A program made the translations under genes and the position numbers. Shown piece after piece: positions 1 through 7,743 of a stretch of 64,000 nucleotides of DNA. The stretch lies in the NCBI RefSeq assembly GCF_014698015.1, contig NZ_JACXBS010000001.1, positions 124,001 through 188,000 of the forward strand, given 5' to 3'. The notes under the pieces are model-generated. The model worked only from the letters and a program-made list of their open reading frames with translations. It did not search any database and had not been told where the DNA came from. The DNA comes from Kocuria sp. cx-455. GTDB taxonomy: Bacteria; Actinomycetota; Actinomycetes; Actinomycetales; Micrococcaceae. How positions within the stretch are numbered: position 1 is the stretch's first letter; every line of letters begins with the position of its first letter.

Positions 1-1
1 C

Positions 2-721
2 GAGACCAACACGGGGATCGGTGCTCGCGAGGCCTACACCGGGGCGATCAAGGATGGCTCGGTGGATGTGGTTCCGGACTACTCCGGGAATTTGTTGCTC
101 TTCGCGGACCCCGAGGCCACCCAGTCTTCCGCCGAGGACATCATGAGCGCGCTTCCGGGCGCCCTGGAAACCGAGGGGCTGTCCGTGTTGGAGGCATCGG
201 ACGCGGAGAACAAGGATTCGCTGGTGGTCACTCAGGCCACCGCGGATGAGCGCTCATTGACGTCCATCGAGGACATGGCCCCGGTGTGCGGTGAGTTCGT
301 CATGGCGGGCCCGCCCGAGTTCCAGGAACGCGCCTATGGCGTGAAAGGGCTGGAGGAGAAGTACAACTGCACCTTCAAGTCCTTCGAGCCCATCAATGAC
401 GGCTCCGGGCCCCTGACCGTGCAGGCCCTCACCAGCGGTGATGTGCAGGTGGCCAACATCTTCACGACCACCCCGGCCGTCGAGGACGAGAACCTGGTGG
501 TTCTGGAGGATCCCAAGAACAACTTCATTGCGCAGCAGGTCTTGCCATTGACCGCCCCGGATCGTCTGCCGCAGGAGGCGCGGGACGCCCTGAACGAGTT
601 CTCAGGCAAGCTGGCCACGCAGGATCTGATTGACCTGAATCGTAAGGTCAGCGGTGAACAGCAAATGAACCCGGCCGATGCTGCGGCTGAATGGTTGTCG
701 GAGAACGGCTACAAGTCCTAG
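2..721 (+). CDS. Glycine betaine/osmoprotectant ABC transporter substrate-binding protein, 3' part
   Basis: This is the C-terminal two thirds of an OpuAC/ProX-like periplasmic-type binding protein for quaternary ammonium osmolytes. The frame is open from base 2, reading ETNTGIGAREAYTGAIKDGS before the first in-window start-like codon at 62. The start codon, signal peptide and lipobox therefore lie upstream of the window, and GTG 62 is an internal valine. Visible family features are the ligand-side segment VDVVPDYSGN, a segment around VYNCTF-like KYNCTFKSFEP, the hinge region ALTSGDVQVANIFTTTPAV and the closing DLIDLNRKV. Permease and ATPase genes are presumably upstream. A strong inverted repeat follows the stop. 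The family is well supported; the exact osmolyte is not known. Confidence 0.85.
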   Translation, partial: ETNTGIGAREAYTGAIKDGSVDVVPDYSGNLLLFADPEATQSSAEDIMSALPGALETEGLSVLEASDAENKDSLVVTQATADERSLTSIEDMAPVCGEFVMAGPPEFQERAYGVKGLEEKYNCTFKSFEPINDGSGPLTVQALTSGDVQVANIFTTTPAVEDENLVVLEDPKNNFIAQQVLPLTAPDRLPQEARDALNEFSGKLATQDLIDLNRKVSGEQQMNPADAAAEWLSENGYKS

Positions 722-733
722 TTTCCACAGGGG

Positions 734-844
734 TTGTCCACAGTTGGTGGGTCTTCTGGTAAACCGGGGTTGACCTGCTCGAATACGGTATTCGAGCAGG
801 TCATTTCTCATTCGACACGCCGCACTTTCCACACTTGTGGATAA
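734..844. promoter_or_regulatory. DnaA-box cluster A
   Basis: TTGTCCACA occurs at 734-742 on the plus strand, and TTATCCACA at 836-844 on the minus strand (read as TGTGGATAA). Both are perfect matches to the actinobacterial/E. coli DnaA box. Weaker matches sit at 721-729 (GTTTCCACA), 825-833 (CTTTCCACA) and 848-856. Together with cluster B at about 3.1-3.3 kb they bracket the amylosucrase gene. No dnaA, dnaN, rpmH or gyrB is near, so this is not an ordinary oriC. Confidence 0.6.
771..803. terminator. Perfect 16-bp inverted repeat followed by TTT, likely terminator
   Basis: The left arm TGACCTGCTCGAATAC (771-786) and right arm GTATTCGAGCAGGTCA (788-803) are exact reverse complements around one central base. 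The right arm is followed by TTTCT. The position, 50 bases after the stop of the osmolyte-binding gene, fits a Rho-independent terminator whose tip opens into a short loop. So long and perfect a palindrome could also be a regulator-binding site. Confidence 0.6.
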
Positions 845-902
845 CTCTGTGCACAACCTGTGCAGTAAACGTGGGGTAACGGAATGCAATGCTACGTGTC
901 AC

Positions 903-934
903 ATTGTTAGGGCACTAACAATCATGTTTATGCT
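903..934 (+). promoter_or_regulatory. LacI-type operator overlapping a putative promoter
   Basis: ATTGTTAG (903-910) and CTAACAAT (915-922) form a perfect 8-bp inverted repeat around GGCA. The core TGTTAGGGCACTAACA resembles the LacI-family consensus TGTTAGCGCTAACA. TTGTTA (904-909) can serve as a -35 and TTTATG (927-932) or TATGCT (929-934) as a -10, so a bound repressor would cover the promoter. It lies about 120 bases before the amylosucrase start and suggests sugar-responsive control. No lacI-like gene is in the window. Confidence 0.5.
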
Positions 935-1052
935 GGGAAAGCCACGATCCACTGGATGGTGGCATTGTCCGCGAGGGCTCGGCGTCAAGGGGGATCTCGA
1001 GCTCGGAACCACCTCACAGATCTATTGCCGTGAGGAGACCGAGGAGACCACT

Positions 1053-3071
1053 GTGGTGCAACAAGAAATAATCCTCCCGACCGTGACGAGCCATGACGAG
1101 CTCATCGGCGCCATGAAACGGCGGCTGGCTCAGGATGATCGTGTCTGCACGGCCGATCGCGAGATCTTTCTGCGCCGACTCAGTGCCCGTGCCGGTCAAC
1201 TCGTGAGCGGACTGCGCGCCGTTTACGGGCATCGCGCGGACTTCTGGAACCTGGTGGCCGCTAGTGTACTCACCGCGTGGGATTCTTACGCGCAGCGTCC
1301 GGTCGATCTCAAGACCCTGGATCGGGACCGGGAGGCGGAGCCGTCCTGGTTCCTGTCCCGGCAGGCCGTGGGCGGCGTCTGCTATGTAGACCGTTACGCC
1401 GGGGACATCGCCCGATTGCGTGAGCGCATCCCGTACTTCAAGGAATTGGGGCTCACTTACCTGCACCTGATGCCGTTGTACGAAGCCCCCGAGGGCAATT
1501 CTGACGGCGGCTACGCCGTGTCCTCCTATCGGCGTGTGGATCCGAGCCTGGGCACCATGCACGACCTGGCGGAACTCGCGAAAGACCTGCGTGCGGAGGG
1601 CATAGCCCTGGTGCTGGACTTCGTTTTCAACCACACCTCCAACGAACACGAATGGGCCAAGGCCGCCGCGGCGGGGGACCCGTTCTACGAGCAGTTCTAC
1701 TGGATTTATCCGAACCGCACCGTACCCGCCCAGTTCGAGGAAACCGCCCGCGAGATCTTCCCTGATGACCATCCGGGGGTGTTCACCCGAGTGGATGCGA
1801 CCCCCGCCGGCCGCGCCGCCAGTGGTTCGGAGGAGGATCCCCGCTGGGTGTGGACCACGTTCCACCGTTTTCAGTGGGATCTGAATTATTCCAATCCCGC
1901 GGTGTTCCGGGCCATGGCGTCCGAAATGCTGTTCCTGGCCAATCAGGGTGCGCAGGTGTTGCGGCTGGATGCGGTGGCGTTCATCTGGAAACAGTTGGGG
2001 ACCACGTGCGAATCCCAGCCACAGGTCCACGATCTGTTGCGTGCGTTCAACGCGATGGTCAAGCTGGCCGCCCCCGCCACGGAGTTCAAGTCCGAGGCCA
2101 TCGTGCACCCGGACGAGGTGGTTCGCTACATCCACACCGACCAGTGCGCGTTGTCGTACAACCCGCTGCAAATGGCTCTTGGATGGGAGGCCAGCGCGAC
2201 CCGCAAGGTCGCCCTGCTGCAACTGGCACTCAACGAGCGGCACAACACTCCCGAGGGGACCGCCTGGGTCAATTACGTGCGCAGTCACGATGACATCGGC
2301 TGGACGTTTTCGGACGAGGACGCCGCCCGGCTGGGGATCAACGGGCACGATCACCGCCGCTTCCTCAACGGTTTCTACACCGGCCGCTTCGAGGGCAGCT
2401 TTGCCCACGGTGTGGCGTTCCAGGACAACCCGCGCACCGGTGACTGCCGGATCTGCGGCACTACGGCGTCGCTCATGGGTTTGGAGACTGAGCCCGGCCC
2501 GGCGGCGGATCGCATCCTCTTGGCCTATTCGCTCGCCATGAGCACCGGCGGAATTCCCTTGATCTACCTGGGGGACGAGGTGGGTCAGCTCAACGACCCG
2601 GAGTGGGACCGCAACCCGGACAACGCTCTCGATGCCCGCTGGGTCCATCGACCGGAATATTCGGCGGCCGATTACGCACGGCGCCACGACCTCTTCTCCG
2701 TCCAAGGGCGCATTTTCGGCGGCATGCAACGAATGATCTCGGTCCGGCAACAGACCGAGGAGTTCGACGGCACCCGGTTGATCCCCTTCGACACCCACAA
2801 CCCGCACGTACTGGGCTACCAACGCCCCGGGGAACACAGTGTCGTGTTGTGCCTTGCCAACTTCAGTGACTGGTCACAGTTCGTGACCGGGGAAACGCTG
2901 TCCGGATTCCTACCCACGGGTGTGGAACTGCATGGCAACAACACCCTTGACCTGCGCCGCGGCATTCTGCTGGACGCCCACGGCTTTTGGTGGATCCGGG
3001 TGATCCCCAGCGGGGAGAACGCGGAGGTGGCGTGCACACGGGTGGGCACCCTGCCTGATACCCGCCGCTGA
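1053..3071 (+). CDS. Amylosucrase-like GH13 alpha-glucosyltransferase/sucrose hydrolase
   Basis: Amylosucrase (GH13_4) transfers the glucosyl unit of sucrose to alpha-glucan and releases fructose; close relatives hydrolyse sucrose. The protein is about 672 residues, the usual length. It has a helical N-terminal domain and then a TIM barrel with the GH13 conserved regions: DFVFNHTSNEHEW, the nucleophile Asp in VLRLDAVAF, the acid/base Glu in FKSEAIVHPDEV, and HDD in RSHDDIGWTF. The RSHDDIGW form is characteristic of amylosucrases. I chose GTG 1053 because GAGGAG (1041-1046) lies six bases upstream; GTG 1056 is possible. The frame stays open back to 837, but that extension overlaps a DnaA box. 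A LacI-type operator precedes the gene. Substrate preference (transfer or hydrolysis) cannot be told from sequence. Confidence 0.85.
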   Translation: MVQQEIILPTVTSHDELIGAMKRRLAQDDRVCTADREIFLRRLSARAGQLVSGLRAVYGHRADFWNLVAASVLTAWDSYAQRPVDLKTLDRDREAEPSWFLSRQAVGGVCYVDRYAGDIARLRERIPYFKELGLTYLHLMPLYEAPEGNSDGGYAVSSYRRVDPSLGTMHDLAELAKDLRAEGIALVLDFVFNHTSNEHEWAKAAAAGDPFYEQFYWIYPNRTVPAQFEETAREIFPDDHPGVFTRVDATPAGRAASGSEEDPRWVWTTFHRFQWDLNYSNPAVFRAMASEMLFLANQGAQVLRLDAVAFIWKQLGTTCESQPQVHDLLRAFNAMVKLAAPATEFKSEAIVHPDEVVRYIHTDQCALSYNPLQMALGWEASATRKVALLQLALNERHNTPEGTAWVNYVRSHDDIGWTFSDEDAARLGINGHDHRRFLNGFYTGRFEGSFAHGVAFQDNPRTGDCRICGTTASLMGLETEPGPAADRILLAYSLAMSTGGIPLIYLGDEVGQLNDPEWDRNPDNALDARWVHRPEYSAADYARRHDLFSVQGRIFGGMQRMISVRQQTEEFDGTRLIPFDTHNPHVLGYQRPGEHSVVLCLANFSDWSQFVTGETLSGFLPTGVELHGNNTLDLRRGILLDAHGFWWIRVIPSGENAEVACTRVGTLPDTRR

Positions 3072-3130
3072 CATCGCAAGATCCCGCCCGACGGGCTGGA
3101 CAGGTTTCTCTTTCACCACCGGGTCGACAG

Positions 3131-3336
3131 TTATCCACAAGAGTTGTCCACATGGTGGATAACTCACACGGGTGTGATTCCACCCGTGTCATGCAGATGT
3201 GTTCGAGTGGAAGCTCCCAAAATCCCCCGGAATTGCGGTAGTTTCCATCGAAATAAATGTTCTTTGTCATCCGTGCTCGGATACGTCTTCGAACTATTCA
3301 CAACCCTGTCCACACCTGTGGATAACTTTCTCCACC
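3131..3336. promoter_or_regulatory. DnaA-box cluster B
   Basis: Perfect boxes are TTATCCACA at 3131-3139 (+), TTGTCCACA at 3144-3152 (+) and TTATCCACA at 3317-3325 (-). One-mismatch boxes are TTATCCACC at 3154-3162 (-) and CTGTCCACA at 3306-3314 (+). Weaker ones are at 3294-3302 and 3328-3336. They form two dense groups separated by an AT-richer spacer. This resembles an origin or a DnaA-titration locus such as E. coli datA. No replication gene is next to it. Confidence 0.6.
3166..3189. repeat. 9-bp inverted repeat (hairpin) inside DnaA-box cluster
   Basis: ACACGGGTG (3166-3174) and CACCCGTGT (3181-3189) are exact reverse complements with a 6-base spacer. It lies about 95 bases after the amylosucrase stop and has no T-run, so it could be a weak terminator, an operator or part of the DnaA-binding structure. 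Confidence 0.5.
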
Positions 3337-3490
3337 CATGTGCACAATGTGTTAATGGCGTTGCGGGGGTGGATTTCTAAGGTTGGTGAGCCAAGATGGT
3401 AGACATTGACGCGGCAGGCGTAGATCCACCGGCGGGCTGGCCGGGGGCCTGGGAGAAGCTGCGTCCGGGGAATGATCTAGGGGATCGACC

Positions 3491-3970
3491 ATGCATGAAA
3501 TGGACATACCGCACGGATTTCTCATCAGCACGCAGGACATTGTCTCGGTGAGCGCTGGTGAGTTCGAACGTGCGCTCTTGGCGCCCGGGTCCATCGCCAC
3601 GTGGCACAACTTGGAACTCACGGCACCTGCGGATCCTTGTGCGCCGATGGACGTGGGCGATGCCATGGAGTTCACGGCCAATGTGGGGCCGCTGTCCTTC
3701 GACTACGTGATGATCGTGGCTTGTCGCACCCCCGGTGTGTCTTTCGTTCAGCGAACCACCAAGGGATTCGTGGAGGTCACCATCGAGTACTCCTGGAAGC
3801 CTCACGGGGAGGGCACCTTGGTCGCGGTGGATGCGATGTATCGCTTGACCGGATCGCCGTGGTGGAAGAAGACCCTGACGCAGCTGGTGGCTCGGCGGTT
3901 CGTGCGCACCGCAGGTCGGAACATGCGCGACATGTTTTCCGGCGAAGGAGCAGCGGCCGAGGAAGCGTGA
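3491..3970 (+). CDS. START/SRPBCC-fold protein of unknown function
   Basis: This 159-residue cytosolic protein has no signal peptide or membrane segment. Alternating hydrophobic strands, a central conserved-looking segment (GPLSFDYVMIVACRTPGVSFVQRTTKGF) and a long C-terminal helix (KKTLTQLVARRFVRTAGRNM) fit the helix-grip SRPBCC fold of polyketide cyclase-like lipid/ligand-binding proteins. The start ATG 3491 follows AGGGG-type sequence about 8 bases upstream. It stands alone, facing the minus-strand acetyltransferase. The fold assignment is an inference, and no ligand or reaction can be named. Confidence 0.6.
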   Translation: MHEMDIPHGFLISTQDIVSVSAGEFERALLAPGSIATWHNLELTAPADPCAPMDVGDAMEFTANVGPLSFDYVMIVACRTPGVSFVQRTTKGFVEVTIEYSWKPHGEGTLVAVDAMYRLTGSPWWKKTLTQLVARRFVRTAGRNMRDMFSGEGAAAEEA

Positions 3971-4002
3971 AAATTTTTTTCAGGTCGCGGTTGATCCGGG
4001 GA

Positions 4003-4554
4003 TCAGTCCAGCCGAAGTTCGTGGCGCAGCACCGTCACGTGGAAATCCTGGTGGGCCACGTAGAAATTCTGCGTCCCGCAGGATTGATAACCCAGGCCCT
4101 GGTAGAACTCGGCCAGCCGCGGGCTGTTCACATCGCAGTCCAGGCGCACCATGTGGCGGCCCGAGTCCCGCGTGACCTTCTCCGCGTGGCGCACCAGCGC
4201 CGGGCCCGTGCCGGTACCGCGTAGCGAACGATCCACGGCCACTCCGTGCACGTAACCGGCGGGCTCCTCCTGTACACCCCAGATCCTCAGGTCCTCCCAC
4301 AGCACCTGCACACTCGCCAGCACCACGGTGGGATCCTCAGGGGATTCAATGACCCACCACTCGTCGCGCCCGATTTCCTCGGCGACATCCACCGGGTCGA
4401 ATTCGCCCTCCCGCCACTGGTCGATTCCGCGCCCCTGGAGCCATCTGGCAATCCGATTGCGCAGGTCGACGATGCCCTGGGCGTGCTCGGTGCGCGCCGC
4501 GATGATGAGGCCGGGAGCGGTGTGGTTCTTTTCTGATGAATCAGGCACGCACAC
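4003..4554 (-). CDS. GNAT-family N-acetyltransferase
   Basis: GNAT proteins transfer an acyl group from acyl-CoA to an amine. The 183-residue product has the acetyl-CoA pyrophosphate-binding motif A in VHGVAVDRSLRGTGTGPALV followed by the helix RHAEKVTRDSG. A typical GNAT ending follows (SPRLAEFYQGLGYQSCG), where the Tyr-containing segment commonly supplies the general acid. The start may be GTG 4554 or GTG 4548; neither has a clear ribosome site. The gene converges on the START-fold gene with 32 bases between the stops. The substrate is unknown. Confidence 0.8.
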   Translation of the reverse strand: MCVPDSSEKNHTAPGLIIAARTEHAQGIVDLRNRIARWLQGRGIDQWREGEFDPVDVAEEIGRDEWWVIESPEDPTVVLASVQVLWEDLRIWGVQEEPAGYVHGVAVDRSLRGTGTGPALVRHAEKVTRDSGRHMVRLDCDVNSPRLAEFYQGLGYQSCGTQNFYVAHQDFHVTVLRHELRLD

Positions 4555-4624
4555 GAGAATAAGACATCCGGATGACGGCTTATGACATGGAAAGTATCTT
4601 TCCTACGCTAGTGGCTGAACCTTC

Positions 4625-4655
4625 TTGACCCTGCCGAGTGCCCTGGCGTTAGGTG
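4625..4655 (+). promoter_or_regulatory. Putative promoter of sodA
   Basis: TTGACC (4625-4630) is followed after 18-19 bases by TTAGGT/TAGGTG (4649-4655), an actinobacterial sigma-A-like pair about 40 bases before the superoxide dismutase start. The -10 match is weak. Confidence 0.35.
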
Positions 4656-4693
4656 GAAATATCAACACCAAGCGCTAGGAAGGATGATTCTCT

Positions 4694-5314
4694 GTGGCTG
4701 AAAAGTTCACTCTGCCCGATCTCCCGTATGACTACGCCGCTCTGGAGCCCCACATCTCGGCTCAGATCATGCAGTTGCACCACGACAAGCACCACAACAC
4801 CTACGTGACCGGTGCCAACACTGCGCTGGAAAAGATGGAAGAGGCTCGCGCCAACGGTGATGCTGCCGGTGCCGCCAAGCTCTCCAAGGATCTCCAGTTC
4901 AACCTGGGTGGCCACATCAACCACTCCATCTTCTGGAAGAACCTCTCCCCGGAGGGCGGCGACAAGCCCGAGGGCGAGCTCGCGGCAGCCATCGACAACT
5001 TCTTTGGCTCCTTCGACAACTTCCGTGACCACTTCACCGCCGCAGCCACCACCATTCAGGGCTCCGGTTGGGCGATCCTGGCGTACGAGCCCATCGCCGG
5101 CAACTTGGTGATCGAGCAGATGTACGACCAGCAGAACGGCGTTCCCGTTGCCACGATCCCGCTGCTGCAGCTGGACATGTGGGAGCACGCCTTCTACCTG
5201 GACTACCAGAACGTCAAGGCCGACTACGTCAAGGCCTTCTGGAACATCGTCAACTGGGCAGATGTCGCAGAGCGTTTCGAGAAGGCTCGCACCGGCGCCA
5301 AGTCCCTCATCTGA
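4694..5314 (+). CDS. sodA: Superoxide dismutase, Mn type
   Basis: Converts superoxide to hydrogen peroxide and oxygen in the cytosol. The 206-residue protein carries the Fe/Mn-SOD ligands: the first His of [11 protein letters not shown] (His29), the His in [10 protein letters not shown], and Asp and His in [14 protein letters not shown] before the second His ligand and Gln in the YDQQNGVP segment favour manganese over iron; this is inferred from family signatures. The start is GTG 4694 with AGGAAGG (4678-4684) about nine bases upstream. It is monocistronic, with a promoter-like pair upstream and a strong terminator downstream. Confidence 0.95.
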   Translation: MAEKFTLPDLPYDYAALEPHISAQIMQLHHDKHHNTYVTGANTALEKMEEARANGDAAGAAKLSKDLQFNLGGHINHSIFWKNLSPEGGDKPEGELAAAIDNFFGSFDNFRDHFTAAATTIQGSGWAILAYEPIAGNLVIEQMYDQQNGVPVATIPLLQLDMWEHAFYLDYQNVKADYVKAFWNIVNWADVAERFEKARTGAKSLI

Positions 5315-5355
5315 TTGCGGATTCCAACCCGCACTTCACCCCTGTGAGGTGAATC

Positions 5356-5400
5356 GAAACCCCGCCCGGCAGCATCCGTTGCCGCGCGGGGTTTCGTCTT
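5356..5400 (+). terminator. Rho-independent terminator of sodA
   Basis: GAAACCCCGC (5356-5365) pairs perfectly with GCGGGGTTTC (5386-5395) around a 20-base loop, which itself contains a GCC/GGC pair. The stem is followed by GTCTT. It lies 41 bases after the sodA stop. Confidence 0.75.
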
Positions 5401-5432
5401 CCCCAAGCCGTTTCCACACCTGAGGAGAGTTC

Positions 5433-6410
5433 GTGAGTACACATCGTTTTCTGGTCACCCGAGAGATCCCGGAGCCGGGACCGTCCATCCTGAAGGATGC
5501 GGGCGACGTCGTGATCAAGGACGGTATGAGCGCCGACGAACTGCGCGAGGCCGTGACAAGCGGCGAGTACGATGTGGTGCTCCCGCAGGTTTCCGACACG
5601 TTCGACGCCGAGCTGCTGGCCCAAGCCAAGATCCGCGGAATCGCCAACTACGCGGTGGGCTACAACAACATCGACGTGGCCGCTGCCGCAGACCACGGGA
5701 TCGCCGTGGGCAACACCCCGGACGTGCTCAATGAAGCCACCGCGAACACCACCATGCTCCTGCTGCTGGGTGCCGCCCGCCGGGCGTATGAGGCCTCCGA
5801 GTACCTGCGGGAGGGGAAGTTCACGGGCTTGGGACCCAACCTGCTGGTGGGCCAGGACATCACCGGTGCCACGTTGGGGATCGCGGGCCTGGGGCGCATT
5901 GGTAAAGCCGTGGCCCATCGCGCCCTCGGGTTCGGCATGAACGTGATCTTCACGCAGCGCCCACCCGAGGACCGCCCGGTGTCCGACGACGAGTTGGGAG
6001 ATCTGGCCGGACGCGTGAGCCAGGTGCCGTGGGACGAACTGATCGAGACCAGTGATTACATCTCGCTGCACGTGCCGCTCACGGAGGACACCACCCATCT
6101 GATCGACGCGGACGTGCTGCAGCGGATGAAGTCCACCGCGGTGTTGGTGAATACGGCGCGCGGCCCGGTAGTTGATGAAAATGCATTGGTTAGAGCGCTG
6201 CGAGACCGTGAGATCTTTGCCGCCGGGTTGGACGTGTTCGAGAACGAGCCGCAGCTAGCCGAGGGGCTGGCCGAGCTGCCCAATGCCTTCTTATTGCCTC
6301 ACGTGGGCTCCGCCGAGGTCGGTTCACGCTCGGGCATGGCGCGCATGGCCGCCGAGAATGCCGTGGCCATGGCACACGGTGAGACCCCGCCGTACGAGGT
6401 CATGCCGTAA
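5433..6410 (+). CDS. D-isomer-specific 2-hydroxyacid dehydrogenase (glyoxylate/hydroxypyruvate reductase type)
   Basis: NAD(P)H-dependent reductases of this family interconvert 2-oxoacids and D-2-hydroxyacids, such as glyoxylate/glycolate or hydroxypyruvate/glycerate. In 325 residues it shows the Rossmann motif GLGRIG with flanking GATLGIAG, the substrate-binding Arg in NTARGPVVDE, the catalytic Glu in VFENEP and the catalytic His in LPHVGSAE. No ACT or regulatory domain is present, so it is not a full-length SerA. GTG 5433 has GAGGAG (5422-5427) five bases upstream. It converges with the cysteine desulfurase gene, 27 bases apart. Confidence 0.88.
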   Translation: MSTHRFLVTREIPEPGPSILKDAGDVVIKDGMSADELREAVTSGEYDVVLPQVSDTFDAELLAQAKIRGIANYAVGYNNIDVAAAADHGIAVGNTPDVLNEATANTTMLLLLGAARRAYEASEYLREGKFTGLGPNLLVGQDITGATLGIAGLGRIGKAVAHRALGFGMNVIFTQRPPEDRPVSDDELGDLAGRVSQVPWDELIETSDYISLHVPLTEDTTHLIDADVLQRMKSTAVLVNTARGPVVDENALVRALRDREIFAAGLDVFENEPQLAEGLAELPNAFLLPHVGSAEVGSRSGMARMAAENAVAMAHGETPPYEVMP

Positions 6411-6437
6411 GAATCAGCGGGGTCCGCAGCGTGCGGA

Positions 6438-7673
6438 TCAGTGTGCGCCACCGCGCAGCCGCGCGATGATCTGCGCGGTGGCGCGAATCGCGTTGTCGAT
6501 GTTGGCCTCGGAGGTTTCCCTGCCCAGGCTGAAGCGCACGGACGTGGTGGCCACCTCCGCGGGGACCCCCAGGGCCGTGAGCACGTGGGACGGTTCCGAG
6601 GAGCCGGTCGCGCACGCGGACCCGGATGAGACCAATACGCCCTGATTCTCCAGATCCACGAGCACGGTCTCACCGTTCACGCCGGGGAAGCAGAAGAATG
6701 CGTTGTTCGGCAGGCGTGAGGTCCCGTTCAGCCCCGACGTCGCGCCCGTGTCACGCGGGTTCGGGCCGGTGAGAAGTGCGCCCGGCACGGAACCGAGGAT
6801 CCCGTCGATCAGACGATCCCGCAGTGCGGTGACCCGAGCGGTGTATTCCTCCCGTTCCCGCTCCGCCAGCTGGAGGGCGGTGGCCAACCCCACGGCGCCG
6901 GCCACGTTGGAGGTGCCCGAGCGGCGCCCTCGTTCCTGGCCGCCACCGCTCATGAGCGTGCGCAGGGGAGTGCCGCGTTTGACCCACAACAGTCCGATGC
7001 CCTGAGGGGTGCCGAACTTGTGACCCGCCAGGCTCAGCGCACTGACGCCGAGTTCGTTCACGTCCAACGGAAGAGTTGCCGCGCTCTGGACGGCGTCCGT
7101 GTGCAGTGGAACTGCGAACTCCGCGGCTATCCGGGCGAGCTCGGGAATGTTCTGCACGGTTCCGACCTCGTTGTTCGCGAGCATCACGGATGCCACGGCA
7201 ACCGAGCTGGGACCCGGGGTGCTACCGGATCCGGGGCGGGCGGCGTCGCCCTCGGCCAGGGCGGCACGGAAGGTGTCCGGGGAGACGAAACCCGCCGAAT
7301 CTACGGACAACTCGACGGCGGTGAAGGCCTCGTACTGCGCGAGCGAGCGGGCGGATTCCAGAACGGCGTCGTGCTCGATGGAGCTCACCAGCACGCGGTT
7401 CAACTCCGGCCGGCGCTGCCTGCGAGCCGACGCAATGCCCTTGACCGCCAAATTATCCGCCTCGGTCCCGCCGGAGGTGAAAATGATTTCACTCGGGCCG
7501 GCTCCCAAAACGGCGGCGATGCGCTCGCGGGCGTCATCCAGTGCTCGAGCGGCGCGCTGGCCACGTTCGTGATGACTGGACGCGTTGCCGAAATTCTGGG
7601 TGAGCCACGGCCACATCGCCTCGATCACTTCGCGGCGCGGCGCGGTAGTGGCTGCATGATCCAGGTAACTCAT
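6438..7673 (-). CDS. nifS: Cysteine desulfurase (NifS/IscS type), probably serving NadA
   Basis: A PLP enzyme that removes sulfur from L-cysteine as a protein persulfide for Fe-S cluster assembly. The 411-residue product begins MSYLDHAATTAPR, which carries the classic NifS N-terminus. The PLP lysine is in LAGHKFGTPQG and the persulfide cysteine in SSGSACATGSSEPSHVL. I start at ATG 7673 with AAAGG upstream, because upstream residues to 7826 are not NifS-like. In several bacteria a NifS paralogue is linked to nadA/nadB to load the NadA 4Fe-4S cluster. Here the nad operon begins one gene away, with a small cupin gene in between. Confidence 0.92.
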   Translation of the reverse strand: MSYLDHAATTAPRREVIEAMWPWLTQNFGNASSHHERGQRAARALDDARERIAAVLGAGPSEIIFTSGGTEADNLAVKGIASARRQRRPELNRVLVSSIEHDAVLESARSLAQYEAFTAVELSVDSAGFVSPDTFRAALAEGDAARPGSGSTPGPSSVAVASVMLANNEVGTVQNIPELARIAAEFAVPLHTDAVQSAATLPLDVNELGVSALSLAGHKFGTPQGIGLLWVKRGTPLRTLMSGGGQERGRRSGTSNVAGAVGLATALQLAEREREEYTARVTALRDRLIDGILGSVPGALLTGPNPRDTGATSGLNGTSRLPNNAFFCFPGVNGETVLVDLENQGVLVSSGSACATGSSEPSHVLTALGVPAEVATTSVRFSLGRETSEANIDNAIRATAQIIARLRGGAH

Positions 7674-7743
7674 GGGGTGACCTTTCGGGCTGGCTGACCT
7701 GTGGTGACAGTGACTGCGGGGGCGGAGTGCTGCAAAATGGAGT

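Larger units (their letters stand above)
722..1052. other. Intergenic region with terminator-like palindrome, DnaA boxes and an operator
   Basis: These 331 bases lie between the osmolyte-binding gene and the chosen start of the amylosucrase. They hold a perfect DnaA box (734-742), a long inverted repeat (771-803), a second perfect box on the other strand (836-844), and a LacI-type palindrome overlapping a likely promoter (903-934). An open frame continues back to GTG 837, but that GTG lies inside a DnaA box and the encoded extension looks non-protein-like. Confidence 0.6.
3072..3490. other. Long intergenic region with DnaA boxes and a hairpin
   Basis: This 419-base gap holds DnaA-box cluster B (3131-3336) and a 9-bp inverted repeat (3166-3174 with 3181-3189). 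A stretch around 3225-3305 is clearly more A+T-rich than its surroundings. The short open frames here run through the DnaA boxes and look non-coding. Bases 3340-3490 show nothing further that I recognise apart from an AGGGG-type ribosome site before 3491. Confidence 0.6.

Noticed and set aside
837-1052. N-terminal extension of the amylosucrase from GTG 837
   Set aside because: It would run through a DnaA box, the LacI-type operator and the promoter, and has no ribosome site; GTG 1053 has GAGGAG at the right distance.
1014-2837. A 607-residue minus-strand open frame opposite the amylosucrase
   Set aside because: It is a shadow of the GC-rich codon pattern of the real gene, with no family motifs.
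734-3336. Chromosomal replication origin oriC
   Set aside because: Boxes and an AT-richer spacer are present, but there is no dnaA, dnaN, recF, gyrB or rpmH, which flank oriC in Actinobacteria. I kept it as a DnaA-box locus only.
3144-3402. Small open frames between the amylosucrase and START-fold genes
   Set aside because: They are encoded by DnaA boxes and hairpin sequence and look non-protein-like.
3971-4002. T-rich stretch between convergent genes as a terminator
   Set aside because: A run of seven T is present, but no convincing GC stem precedes it on either strand.
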